64,000 nt of DNA from Paucibacter sp. PLA-PC-4 (GTDB lineage Bacteria; Pseudomonadota; Gammaproteobacteria; Burkholderiales; Burkholderiaceae_C): NCBI RefSeq assembly GCF_026241155.1, contig NZ_JAPFGP010000020.1, forward strand, positions 36,373-100,372. Reading direction: 5' to 3'. The notes beneath the pieces were generated by a model. It worked only from the letters and a program-made list of their open reading frames with translations, was not told where the DNA came from and did no database searches. A program made the translations under genes and the position numbers. Shown here piece after piece: positions 45,527-54,729 of this stretch; the stretch's first letter is position 1; each line of letters begins with the position of its first letter.

Positions 45527-47445
45527 GCGAGATAGGACTTCAGTTCCAGGGCCACATCGGCCGGGTCGCGCCGGTCCAAATAGATACGGCTCCAGATCTC
45601 CAGATTCATCAGCGCCAGCAGTGAGTCGGTGCCGTCGATGCGGTTGGCTTCGTGGTCGGCTATCAGCGCGGCCACGACGCCGGGCACGAACAGGCCCCGA
45701 GCTCGTATGACCTCGGGGCTCAGCAGCCGGCGCAGCAGCGGCGCCAGCTCGCGCTTGAGCCAGGCGCCCATCGGCGTGCCGAAGCCGCGCTTCTTGCGAT
45801 CCAGGATCTCGGGCGGCAGCATGCCGTCGAGCGCCTGCTTCAGCACATGCTTGAGGCGGCCGTTCTTGACCTTGATGGCCGCCGGCATCGAGGCCGCAAG
45901 CTCCAGCAACTCATGATCGAGCAGAGGCACGCGGCATTCCAGCGAGACCGCCATGCTCATCTTATCGGTCAGCAGCAGCAGATCGTCGGGCAGCTGGGTC
46001 TCGGCATCGACGGCCAGCATTCGGTTGAGCTCGTCGGCATGGCCGGCGGTCTCGAAGGCACGGGCCAGCGGGTCCTTACCCGCGCCTCCGTCCAGCAGCA
46101 GGCCGGCGATCAACTGCGGCTGCAGCACCTGCAGATAGCTTTGGTATCTGGCATCGGCGCCCATATCGGCCGAGGCGATGAAGCCCTTGGCCAGACGCAG
46201 CGTGTTCAGCAGGCCGGAATGGCGGTCGGCCGGCAACCGCGCGGCGGCGGCACCGATCAGTCCACGCATCCAGCCCGGCAGCGCCTGGTAGCGCTGCGCA
46301 TAGTGGCCGCCCAGATAGCGGCGATAGCCCCCGAACAGCTCATCGCCGCCAACGCCGGACAAGATCACCTTGACGTCCTGGCGGGCGAATTGAGAGACCA
46401 GATAGGTGGTGATGAAGGCAGTGTCGGCCAGCGGCTCGTCCATATGCCAGAGCAGCTGCGGCAGCAGGCCGACGACATCGGGCTTGACCAGGATCTCCTT
46501 GTGCTGCGTGCCGAACAGCTGTGACACCTGGCGCGCATAGGGCAGCTCGTTGTAGAGCGCCTCGGCCTCGCCGCCCTCGAAGCCGATCGCATAGGTGCGG
46601 ATCGGTTCGCTGGAATGCTGGGCCATATAGCCGACTACCGCGCTGGAATCGACGCCGCCGGACAGAAAGGCCCCGATCGGCACATCGCTGACCATCTGCA
46701 TGCGCACCGAGCGGTCCAACTCGCTGCGCACCCGGTCGATCCACCCCCGCTCGTCCAGATCATGGCGCACGCCGGGCGCAAGCCGCCAGTAGCGCCACTC
46801 GCGCACTTGGCCACGCTCGACCGCCAGCAGCGTCGCCGGCGGCAGCTTGCGAATGCCCTTGAAGATACTGCCCGGCGCGGCCACATAACCGAGCTGCAAG
46901 TAGCTGGCCAGCACCGAGCGGTCGAGCTCGGCGCTGGCTCCTGGCAGGGCCAACAAGGCCTTGGCCTCGGTCGCAAAGGCCAGGCGCTGGCCGTCCTGCA
47001 TCACATACAGCGGCTTGACACCGACCCGGTCGCGCCCGATCAGCAAGCGCTGGCGGCGCGCGTCCCAAAGCGCGAAGTCGAACATGCCGTTCAGACGATG
47101 GACGAAGTCGTCGCCTTCGGCATCGTAGAGATGCAGCAGCACCTCGCTGTCGGAGCCGGTCTTGAAATGAAAACCCTTGGCCTGCAGCTCGGCGCGCAGT
47201 TCGCGGTAGTTGTAGATCTCGCCATTGCAGACCAGCCAGAGGCTGCCATCCGCATTCGACAGCGGCTGGTGGCCGCCGGAGAGGTCGATGATGGAGAGCC
47301 GACGCATCGCGATGCCGCAAGGGCCATCGACATGCAGCCCCTCATCGTCGGGGCCACGGTGCTGGGTGACGCGCCCCATTGCCGACAGCTCGGCCGGATT
47401 GACGGGCGCTGCATCGAAACGGTAGATGCCGTGAATGCCACACAT
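45523..47445 (-). CDS. asnB: Glutamine-dependent asparagine synthase-like amidotransferase
   Basis: A 640-residue enzyme. The N-terminal class II glutaminase has the catalytic cysteine at position 2 (MCGIHGIYRF), QHRGPDDEG and NGEIYNY; the synthetase half has FLSGGVDSSAVV, SGVGGDELFGGY and RKKRGFGTPMG. It transfers glutamine-derived ammonia to an acyl adenylate. In glycan loci such enzymes often amidate uronic acids, so it might form a uronamide on the repeat unit. It lies 6 bases from the next gene in the operon. Ordinary asparagine synthesis cannot be excluded. Confidence 0.87.
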   Translation of the reverse strand: MCGIHGIYRFDAAPVNPAELSAMGRVTQHRGPDDEGLHVDGPCGIAMRRLSIIDLSGGHQPLSNADGSLWLVCNGEIYNYRELRAELQAKGFHFKTGSDSEVLLHLYDAEGDDFVHRLNGMFDFALWDARRQRLLIGRDRVGVKPLYVMQDGQRLAFATEAKALLALPGASAELDRSVLASYLQLGYVAAPGSIFKGIRKLPPATLLAVERGQVREWRYWRLAPGVRHDLDERGWIDRVRSELDRSVRMQMVSDVPIGAFLSGGVDSSAVVGYMAQHSSEPIRTYAIGFEGGEAEALYNELPYARQVSQLFGTQHKEILVKPDVVGLLPQLLWHMDEPLADTAFITTYLVSQFARQDVKVILSGVGGDELFGGYRRYLGGHYAQRYQALPGWMRGLIGAAAARLPADRHSGLLNTLRLAKGFIASADMGADARYQSYLQVLQPQLIAGLLLDGGAGKDPLARAFETAGHADELNRMLAVDAETQLPDDLLLLTDKMSMAVSLECRVPLLDHELLELAASMPAAIKVKNGRLKHVLKQALDGMLPPEILDRKKRGFGTPMGAWLKRELAPLLRRLLSPEVIRARGLFVPGVVAALIADHEANRIDGTDSLLALMNLEIWSRIYLDRRDPADVALELKSYLA

Positions 47446-47451
47446 AGGGGT

Positions 47452-48675
47452 TCAGGCCTCGAAAGATTGGGGAATCGTGCGGCCATGGCGCTGCAGAGCC
47501 CGGCGGTACACCTCCTGGTAGCGCGCCACGCTGCGCGCCCAGGTGCGCTCCTGCTCGACAAAGCGCCGGGCCTGCGCGGCAATCTGCGGCCAGCGCTCGC
47601 GCTCGGCCAGCAAAGCGCTGATCGCGGCAACCAAGGCCCCAACATCACCGGCCTTGAACAGATGGCCCGTCTCGCCGTGCCGCACCAGTTCGCGATGGCC
47701 GCCGACATCGGAGGCCACAAACATGCGCCCCTGGGCCATCGCCTCCAGCGGCTTCAGCGGCGTGACCAGCTCGGTCAGCCGGATCGGCAGGCGGGGATAG
47801 GCCAGGATGTCGATCAGCTCGTAGTAGCGCTGCACCTCGGCATGCGGCACCCGGCCGGTGAAGATCACCTGCTGCTGCAGACCCAAGGCTTGCACCTGCG
47901 CCTTCAGCGCCTCTTCCTGCGGCCCGCCGCCGACCAGCAGCAGGCGCAGCTGCGGCATCGACGGCATCAGCCGGGCCGCCGCCTCCAGCAGCAGATGCAG
48001 GCCCTCGTAGCCGTAGAAGGAACCGGCGAAGCCCAACACCGTGGCGCCGCTCAGGCCCAGACGCTCGCGCAGTGCGGCATCGGGCGGGACGCCGAACTGG
48101 AAGGCCTCGGCATCGACCGCGTTTGGGATCACCGTGATACGTTCGTTCGGAATGCCGCGGATCGCGATGTCCTGGCGCAGCCCTTCGCAAATCGTCGTCA
48201 CCTGGTCGGCACGCGCCAGCGCGAAGCTCTCCAGCGCGCGCGAGACACGGTAGCGCAGGCTGCCCTCGGTGGTCGTGCCATGGTCGACCGCCGCATCCTC
48301 CCAGGAGGCGCGCATCTCATAGACCACCGGCAGGCGCAGGCGCCGCCCGACCCACAGGCTGGGCAAGGCATTGAGCAAGGGCGAATGCGCGTGGATCAGG
48401 TCCGGTTTCTCGGCCAGCACCAGCTCGCGCAGACGTTTCGCAGTCAGCTGCATCTGGCGGATCAGGCCGGTGCCGGGCTCGCTGGGCGTGCGATGGAAAC
48501 GCCACCCCCCGGCCTCCTCGGCCAGCGCCGGGCCGTGGCCCTGCTTGGGTGTGGTCATGTGCAAGGTGGTCCAGCCCAGGGCCCGCTGTTCGCGCAAGAT
48601 GGAGGCAGTGCGGAAGCTGTAGCCGCTGTGCAGAGGGAGCGAATGGTCCAGCACATGGAGAACGCGCAGACTCAT
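47452..48675 (-). CDS. Glycosyltransferase, TIGR04063-type, exosortase A-associated
   Basis: A 407-residue GT4 glycosyltransferase. The N-terminus VLHVLDHSLPLHSGYSFRT is characteristic of the exosortase-associated TIGR04063 type; YEMRASWEDAA, VIPNAVDAEAF, GFAGSFYGYEGLHLLLEAA and PLKPLEAMAQGRMF follow. ATG 48675 overlaps the preceding stop (ATGA), and the in-frame upstream extension is discarded. It belongs to the XrtA core set in this operon and probably adds one sugar of the repeat unit. Confidence 0.91.
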   Translation of the reverse strand: MSLRVLHVLDHSLPLHSGYSFRTASILREQRALGWTTLHMTTPKQGHGPALAEEAGGWRFHRTPSEPGTGLIRQMQLTAKRLRELVLAEKPDLIHAHSPLLNALPSLWVGRRLRLPVVYEMRASWEDAAVDHGTTTEGSLRYRVSRALESFALARADQVTTICEGLRQDIAIRGIPNERITVIPNAVDAEAFQFGVPPDAALRERLGLSGATVLGFAGSFYGYEGLHLLLEAAARLMPSMPQLRLLLVGGGPQEEALKAQVQALGLQQQVIFTGRVPHAEVQRYYELIDILAYPRLPIRLTELVTPLKPLEAMAQGRMFVASDVGGHRELVRHGETGHLFKAGDVGALVAAISALLAERERWPQIAAQARRFVEQERTWARSVARYQEVYRRALQRHGRTIPQSFEA

Positions 48676-50633
48676 GTGAAGGCCACCGCTTCCTTGGCGC
48701 CGGTCGGCTGGCTCAAGGTGCTGTTGCCGCCATCGACAACCTGGCGCAAAAAGGCCTCGAACATCAGCAAGGTCCACAGCGGCGCGCTGTAATCGCTGGC
48801 ACCGCTTTGATGGGCATCAACCAGATGACGCAGATAGGCCGGGTTGAACCAGCCGGTTGCTGCCAGGCGATCACCCAGCACCGCGTCTCGCACTCGCTGC
48901 TTTAAAGGGCCACGGAACCAGCGTGCCAGCGGCACGGCAAAGCCCATCTTCGGGCGGTAGAGGATCTCGTCGCTGAGCTTCGGCTCCATCGACTTCTTGA
49001 ACAGGTATTTACCCTCCTGGCCGCGGATCTTCAGGCTGGACGGCAGAGTCGCCAGCCATTCGACCAGCTCATGGTCCATCAGCGGCTCGCGCACTTCCAG
49101 CGAGTGGGCCATGCTGGCGCGGTCGACCTTGGTGTTGATGTCGCCGACCAGATAGGTCTTGGTGTCCAGGTACTGGATCAGGGCCAGCGGGTCGTCGGTG
49201 CCGGCCTTGGCGGCATGGCGATCGAACACGGCCTCGGCGTTGTAGCCAGCCAGCTCGGTCTTAAAGCGCGGACTGAACAGCTGCTCGCGCATCGGCCCGC
49301 GCAGGATGGAGATCGAGTGGAAATAGGCTTCCACCGAGCTGCGCGCCATGCCTTCGAAGGTGGTTTTGGCTCGAAACACCCGCGGCGCCCAGTCGGCCTT
49401 CGGATACAGACGGCCCAGCATGCCGAACAGCGGCTGGCGAAGCCCGGCCGGCAGCGCGCCGCGCATGCGCTCCTCCATCAGATGCATCCGGTAGCGGCGG
49501 TAGCCGCCAAAGCTCTCGTCGCCGCCATCACCGGACAAGGCCACCGTCACATGCTTGCGCGCCAACTGGCAGACGCGGTAGGTCGGGATCGCCGAGCTGT
49601 CGGCATAGGGTTCATCGTAGAGTCGGGCGAGCAGATCAATCAGATCGAAATCGTCGCTCTTGACAGTCTCGACGCGATGGTCGGTCTTGTAGCGGTCGGC
49701 GACGATCTGGGCGAAGGCCGATTCATTGAACGCAGGATCGTCGAAGGCGATCGAGCAGGTGTTGACGGGGCCGTCGGAGAGGCCGGCCATCGTCGCGACC
49801 ACCGCACTGGAATCAACGCCTCCGGACAGGAAGGCACCCAGTGGCACCTCGGCAATCATGCGCAGCCGCACCGACTCCTTGAGCCGCGCCTGCAGCTCGG
49901 CACTGGCGTCCTCAACGCTCATCGGGTTGTCGAGCGTGAAGCGTACGTCCCAGTACTCCTTGGGTTCGGGCATCGGCTCGCCCCGGCGCAGGCACAGGCT
50001 GTGGCCCGGCGAGAGCTTTCTGGCCTGCTTGAAGATGCAGCGCGGCTCGGCCACATAGCCCAGCGCGAAGTATTCCTCGACCGCCAACGGGTCGAGCTCA
50101 CGCTTCATACCGCCCCGCCCGTCGTCATAGGCTAGGAGCGACTTCAACTCGGAGCCAAACAGCAGATGGCCGTCATCCAGCAGCGCGTAATACATGGGCT
50201 TGACGCCCAGGCGGTCGCGCGCGATGAAGAGGGTCTGCTTGTTGCGGTCCCAGATCGTGAACGCGAACATGCCGCGCAGGCGCTGCACGCAGGCCTCGCC
50301 CCAGGCCTCCCAGGCATGGACAATGACCTCGGTGTCGCTCTTGGTGTGGAACTGGTAGCCAAGCCCCTGCAGCTCGGTCATCAGGCTCTGGTAGTTGTAG
50401 ATCTCGCCATTGAAGACGATGACCACAGAGCGGTCGGCATTGAACAGCGGCTGCTGACCGGTAGCAATGTCGATGATGGACAGGCGGCGATGGCCGAAGC
50501 CAAGACCTGGCTCAGTATGCAGCGAGCCCTCGTCGGGGCCGCGATGCCATTGCGAGTCGTTCATGCGCTGCAGCCGCGCAGGATCGATCTCGCGTGCATT
50601 GCGGGTGTCAAAAATACCGGTGATTCCGCACAT
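48672..50633 (-). CDS. XrtA/PEP-CTERM system amidotransferase (asparagine synthase family)
   Basis: A 653-residue class II amidotransferase of the exosortase-associated type (TIGR03108 type). The glutaminase nucleophile is C2 (MCGITGIFDTRN), followed by WHRGPDEGSL and NGEIYNYQS. The synthetase half has FLSGGVDSSAVV, LSGDGGDESFGGY, and YRPKMGFAVPLA. It is one of two complete family members here (with 45523-47445) and a more distant third without cysteine in the left operon. Probable role: amidation of a carboxyl group in the glycan. The start is 5 bases after the upstream stop. Confidence 0.92.
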   Translation of the reverse strand: MCGITGIFDTRNAREIDPARLQRMNDSQWHRGPDEGSLHTEPGLGFGHRRLSIIDIATGQQPLFNADRSVVIVFNGEIYNYQSLMTELQGLGYQFHTKSDTEVIVHAWEAWGEACVQRLRGMFAFTIWDRNKQTLFIARDRLGVKPMYYALLDDGHLLFGSELKSLLAYDDGRGGMKRELDPLAVEEYFALGYVAEPRCIFKQARKLSPGHSLCLRRGEPMPEPKEYWDVRFTLDNPMSVEDASAELQARLKESVRLRMIAEVPLGAFLSGGVDSSAVVATMAGLSDGPVNTCSIAFDDPAFNESAFAQIVADRYKTDHRVETVKSDDFDLIDLLARLYDEPYADSSAIPTYRVCQLARKHVTVALSGDGGDESFGGYRRYRMHLMEERMRGALPAGLRQPLFGMLGRLYPKADWAPRVFRAKTTFEGMARSSVEAYFHSISILRGPMREQLFSPRFKTELAGYNAEAVFDRHAAKAGTDDPLALIQYLDTKTYLVGDINTKVDRASMAHSLEVREPLMDHELVEWLATLPSSLKIRGQEGKYLFKKSMEPKLSDEILYRPKMGFAVPLARWFRGPLKQRVRDAVLGDRLAATGWFNPAYLRHLVDAHQSGASDYSAPLWTLLMFEAFLRQVVDGGNSTLSQPTGAKEAVAFT

Positions 50634-50638
50634 GTTCG

Positions 50639-51814
50639 TCAGCTCTTGATCATTTGAATCCGCTCGGGCGCCCTGGCGGCTAGCAGCTCGTCATACAGGC
50701 CCTGGTAGCCCGCCACCATCACCGGCATGGCAAAGCGCTGCTCGACCGACCGACGCCCCGTCGCGCCGAGTCGGCGCGCCAACGCTCCATCATCGGCCAA
50801 CTTGACAAGGCTCGCCGCCAAGGCCTGGGGGTCGGCGGCGGGCACCAGCAACCCACTGCGGCCCTCTTCCACCAGCTCCACGTTGCCGCCCACCGCGGTC
50901 GCGATGACCGGCAGGCCGCAGGCCATCGCTTCCAGAATGGTGTTCGACACCCCTTCGGCCAGCGAGGGCAGCACGAAACAATCCAGCCCACGCATCCAGC
51001 CGGCCACGTCGGCGCGCTCGCCGGGCAGCCAGGCCAGCTCGGCCACGCCGGCCTCGGCCAGCAACTGCTGCGCCTGCTCGCGCAGCGGACCCGCACCGGC
51101 CATCACCAGGCGCAAACGGGGCCGCAAATCGGGACGCTGCTGTAGGGCCAGCACGAAGGCACGGGCCAGGTTCGTCTGGTCCTTAACGGTCTGCATGCGG
51201 CCCACCGTACCGATGATGAAATGCTCGGGTGCTCCGAAGTCGCATCCGGCCAGCGCTTCACGCTTCGCGGCAGGCTGGAAGCGCCGGATGTCGACGCCGT
51301 TGTAGATCTGGCGGATCGCCGCTTGCGGCAACCCGACCTTGCCGTGCAGATAGCCGGCAAGGTCGCGCGAAAGTGCGACGAAGCGGTGCACGAACAGGCC
51401 ATAAAGACGGCGCAGCCGCTGGTAGCCTCGGTGCGTGCCGTCCAGGTCGCCGACATCGCGCCCATGCTCGCCATGCACACGCACTGGCACACCGGCGGCC
51501 CAGGCTGGCACCACCACCTCCAGCGCGGCCAGATTGCGGGTGTGCACGACGGCCGGTCTGAGCTCGCGCAGCAAGCGGTAGAGCTTGGGGTAGAGCCAGA
51601 AGCCATGGCCGGGCGGCTTGTGCAGCGCGATGAACTTCACATCGCTTCGACGCACACGTTGCCGGAACTCGGTCACTTCGGTCAGCGCCAACACCGCATG
51701 GCGATAGGCCTGCGGGTCCATCTCGTTGATCAGATTCACCACCCCGTTCTCGAGCCCGCCGGTATCGAAGCGATACACGACGTGCAGGATCAGCGGGCGG
51801 CAATCATCACTCAT
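50639..51814 (-). CDS. Glycosyltransferase, TIGR03088-type, PEP-CTERM/XrtA system
   Basis: A 391-residue GT4 enzyme. The N-terminal segment ILHVVYRFDTGGLENGVVN is typical of the exosortase-associated TIGR03088 type; VHGEHGRDVGDLDG, YNGVDIRRFQP, GTVGRMQTVKDQ and PSLAEGVSNTILEAMACGLPV (E-x7-E) follow. It lies next to the TviB-type dehydrogenase (3 bases apart), so it may use the sugar made by that enzyme. Cytoplasmic face of the inner membrane. Confidence 0.93.
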   Translation of the reverse strand: MSDDCRPLILHVVYRFDTGGLENGVVNLINEMDPQAYRHAVLALTEVTEFRQRVRRSDVKFIALHKPPGHGFWLYPKLYRLLRELRPAVVHTRNLAALEVVVPAWAAGVPVRVHGEHGRDVGDLDGTHRGYQRLRRLYGLFVHRFVALSRDLAGYLHGKVGLPQAAIRQIYNGVDIRRFQPAAKREALAGCDFGAPEHFIIGTVGRMQTVKDQTNLARAFVLALQQRPDLRPRLRLVMAGAGPLREQAQQLLAEAGVAELAWLPGERADVAGWMRGLDCFVLPSLAEGVSNTILEAMACGLPVIATAVGGNVELVEEGRSGLLVPAADPQALAASLVKLADDGALARRLGATGRRSVEQRFAMPVMVAGYQGLYDELLAARAPERIQMIKS

Positions 51815-51817
51815 CGT

Positions 51818-53101
51818 TCACAGACGCCAGACCTTATAGCCGGCCTCAATCAGGGCCGGCGCATCGAAGGCAGCCTTGACATCGATGAAGGCGCCATTCT
51901 TGACGAGCTTCTTGCCCAGGTCGTCGATGCCCAAGGAGGCGTATTCCTTGTGCGCGACCGCCGCGACGATGGCGTCGGCGCGCGGCAGCTCGTCCCAGGG
52001 CAGCAGACGCACGCCGTACTCATGCATTGCTTCATCTGCCTCGGCCTGCGGGTCGGTCACGAAGACCTCGACCCCATAGGTCTTCAGCTCGTTGATGATG
52101 TCGATCACCTTGGAGTTGCGCAGATCGCCGCAGTTCTCCTTGAAGGTCAGGCCAAGCACGTTGACCCGGGCCCCCTTGATATAGCTTCCGCTGGCGATCA
52201 TGTGCTTGATGGTCTGCTCGGCGATGAACTTACCCATGCTGTCGTTGATGCGCCGGCCCGCCAGAATGACTTGGGGGTGGTAGCCGATCATGTCGGCTTT
52301 GTGCGTCAGGTAGTAAGGGTCAACGCCGATGCAATGGCCACCGACCAGGCCCGGCTTGAACTTCAAGAAGTTCCACTTGGTGCCGGCCGCTTCCAGCACC
52401 TCGCTGGTATCGATGCCCAGCTTGTCGAAGATGATGGCCAGCTCGTTCATCAGCGCGATGTTCAGGTCTCGCTGGGTGTTCTCGATCACCTTCGCGGCCT
52501 CAGCGGCCTTGATGCTGGAGGCCCGGTGAACGCCCGGGATGATGATGGTCTCGTAGAGTTTGGCGACCTTGTCAAGCGTGGCCGGCGTATCGCCGGAGAC
52601 GATCTTCAGAATCTTGGTCAGCGTATGTTCCTTGTCGCCCGGGTTGATGCGCTCAGGGCTGTAGCCGACGAAGAAGTCCTCCTTCCACTTCAGGCCAGAC
52701 TCGCGCTCCAGCACAGGGATGCAGACCTCCTCGGTGGCGCCAGGGTAGACGGTGCTCTCATAGACCACGGTCACGCCCTTCTTCATATGGCGGCCGACGC
52801 TTGTGCTCGATCCGATCAGCGGACGGAAGTCGGGGATATGGGCCTCGTCCACCGGCGTGGGGACGGCGACGATGATGATGTCGGCCTCGGCCAACAGGGC
52901 AGGGTCGGCCGTGTAGACCGCATGGGTGGCCTCGCGCACCTGTTCGTCGCTGAGCTCGCGCGAAGGGTCGACACCGCGCTGGCAGGACTCGACCTTGGCC
53001 TGCGCAATGTCAAAACCGATGGTGCGCATATGCTTGCCGAACTCCACCACCAGGGGCAGGCCCACATAACCCAGTCCGATCACCGCTACCGTCGAGCTCA
53101 T
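51818..53101 (-). CDS. Nucleotide-sugar dehydrogenase, TviB / Vi-polysaccharide type
   Basis: A 427-residue UDP-N-acetylhexosamine 6-dehydrogenase. VAVIGLGYVGLPLVVEF is the NAD fold; VPTPVDEAHIPDF, YSPERINPGDKEHTL, and GGHCIGVDPYYLTHKA with catalytic C257 identify the TviB/WbpO branch, which makes UDP-HexNAcA (UDP-GalNAcA or UDP-GlcNAcA). I chose ATG 53101 because AAGGA lies 7 bases upstream (53109-53113); an in-frame ATG at 53119 is also possible. It and WecB in the same operon together suggest amino-uronic acids in the polymer. Confidence 0.92.
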   Translation of the reverse strand: MSSTVAVIGLGYVGLPLVVEFGKHMRTIGFDIAQAKVESCQRGVDPSRELSDEQVREATHAVYTADPALLAEADIIIVAVPTPVDEAHIPDFRPLIGSSTSVGRHMKKGVTVVYESTVYPGATEEVCIPVLERESGLKWKEDFFVGYSPERINPGDKEHTLTKILKIVSGDTPATLDKVAKLYETIIIPGVHRASSIKAAEAAKVIENTQRDLNIALMNELAIIFDKLGIDTSEVLEAAGTKWNFLKFKPGLVGGHCIGVDPYYLTHKADMIGYHPQVILAGRRINDSMGKFIAEQTIKHMIASGSYIKGARVNVLGLTFKENCGDLRNSKVIDIINELKTYGVEVFVTDPQAEADEAMHEYGVRLLPWDELPRADAIVAAVAHKEYASLGIDDLGKKLVKNGAFIDVKAAFDAPALIEAGYKVWRL

Positions 53102-53142
53102 CGCTTGTTCCTTGTTCATCCCAGATGCCTATGTCGCGGCTG

Positions 53143-54690
53143 TCAGCGCGCCGCTTCTTTTTTCGCTTGCTGCAGTTGCGCCTCGATGGCGCCCCAGTTC
53201 TGCTGCAAAAAGCTTTGCAGCAGCGTTTGTGCCGAAGCCGCATTGTCCGTGTCTTTGACTGTGTACACGATGACCGCTGCGGCGTCATCGCCCCGACCGC
53301 TCAGGCGCTGCCAGGCGCCGTAGAGCTTGGCTCGCACATCACTGGCTGTCAGGCGGCCATCGATCCAGTAGAACTGCCAGACCAGCATCCGGGTTCCGGC
53401 CGAGCGCAGCTCGCTGCCGCGCAGCCACAGGTTGTGGCCATCCAGGTTCAAGGTCTGGCTCTGGCCGCCCATGCGCGTCCATTGCTTGTCTTCGGATCGC
53501 ACCAACTGATTCAGAGAGCTGACCAGCTTGCTGTCATAGGTCTGGCTGCGGTAGTAGGCAATATGGAGCCCAACCGGCTGCTGCGTCGGTCCGACATAGG
53601 CCGCCTGCAGCTCGGCCGCCGGCTTGCGGTACATAGGTGTCCAGTCAGGCAGGCCGGCCTGTGTCTGGGCCCAAGCCTGCAGCTTGGGAGCCGTCAGCGC
53701 CGGCGCGCGCCCACCACTCCCACCGGGCATCAGCATCAGTGCCGACAGCGGCAACAGCGCAATCACCAGAGCCAACAGCGCGCCGATCCAGACGGATCGC
53801 GAGCCTGGTTGGGCCGGCACCATCGGGAGCTGGACGGACTCCGGCGGCTCGGCCCAACGCGCGCCGACCATGAACATGGCCAACATGATGATGCCGAAGA
53901 ACACCCAACCATAGACCAGATGGTCGGCGCCGGTGGCAATCGCGTTGTCGGACAAATGGCCCAGCATCACGATGATGTAGGCGCGCAGCCAGTTCGCCAG
54001 CAGCGGCAATGCAAAGGCGAAGGCCATGAAGACCAGACGCCGACGCAGCGAGTTGTAGTTCAGGTAGGCGAACAAGGTGCCCACCATGCCCGAGGCCATT
54101 AGATAGCGCAGGCCGCTGCAGGCCTCGACCACCGACCAGTTGCCCGAAGGGATCACGAATTGAAGGCCTTCGCGGTAGACCGGCACCCCGCTTACGCGCA
54201 GTGCGGCCACGGTGAAGTCCGCTGTCGCCTCCATCAGCGCCGGCATCATGAACTCGCCGATCGGCACAGCAAAGAACAGAAAAGCCAGTGGAAAGGCAAT
54301 TTGCCAGGCGACCCGGTGACCCAGTACCAAAGGCACGCTGAGTACCAGCATGGCGACCAAGGCCAGCTGAGTCAGCGCATTGACCGCGACCAGATCGCCC
54401 AGCAGCCAGGCCAGGGCAGTCGCCAGAAAGGGAATGGCAAACCAGAAACTTGGCTGCGGCACAAGCCGGGCCAGGGCCTCGCGCTGACGCCAGATCAGCC
54501 ACAGCGAGATCGGCGGCACGACGAAAGCATGGGCGAAGGTGTCCGAGCGCTGCCAGATGCCCACCATCACCAGAGCTGTCTCGCGAAACAGCAGCAGCAC
54601 GAGCAGGAGCAGCAGCCCGAACAAAGGCAGCGCCAAGCGCCAAGCCTGGGGCAGCGATGGAGCTGACAGCTGCGGAGCCACGCTGCTCAT
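53143..54690 (-). CDS. xrtA: Exosortase A with C-terminal EpsI domain
   Basis: A 515-residue integral membrane transpeptidase that recognises PEP-CTERM tails. The N-terminal 300 residues have about 8 hydrophobic segments with the exosortase catalytic residues C191 (VVEACSGLRYL), R236 (LANWLRAYII) and H257 (GADHLVYGW). From about residue 310 on is an EpsI (DUF3485-type) periplasmic domain (LPDWTPMYRKPAAE, LHIAYYRSQTYDSKLV), often encoded separately but fused in this branch. It is the defining gene of the locus. No PEP-CTERM protein is encoded in the window, so its targets lie elsewhere. Confidence 0.95.
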   Translation of the reverse strand: MSSVAPQLSAPSLPQAWRLALPLFGLLLLLVLLLFRETALVMVGIWQRSDTFAHAFVVPPISLWLIWRQREALARLVPQPSFWFAIPFLATALAWLLGDLVAVNALTQLALVAMLVLSVPLVLGHRVAWQIAFPLAFLFFAVPIGEFMMPALMEATADFTVAALRVSGVPVYREGLQFVIPSGNWSVVEACSGLRYLMASGMVGTLFAYLNYNSLRRRLVFMAFAFALPLLANWLRAYIIVMLGHLSDNAIATGADHLVYGWVFFGIIMLAMFMVGARWAEPPESVQLPMVPAQPGSRSVWIGALLALVIALLPLSALMLMPGGSGGRAPALTAPKLQAWAQTQAGLPDWTPMYRKPAAELQAAYVGPTQQPVGLHIAYYRSQTYDSKLVSSLNQLVRSEDKQWTRMGGQSQTLNLDGHNLWLRGSELRSAGTRMLVWQFYWIDGRLTASDVRAKLYGAWQRLSGRGDDAAAVIVYTVKDTDNAASAQTLLQSFLQQNWGAIEAQLQQAKKEAAR

Positions 54691-54729
54691 GCGAATCTCG
54701 ACCGGTGCAGCACGGACATCGCGGCCTCC

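Noticed and set aside
46615..48792. A 725-codon open frame on the + strand opposite asnB and the TIGR04063-type glycosyltransferase
   Set aside because: It is antisense to two genes with clear family motifs; its protein is rich in Gln/His/Arg with no recognisable domain, the usual shadow of GC-rich coding DNA.
51221..53323. A 700-codon open frame on the + strand opposite the TIGR03088-type glycosyltransferase and the TviB-type dehydrogenase
   Set aside because: Same reason: antisense to strongly conserved genes and without any motif of its own.
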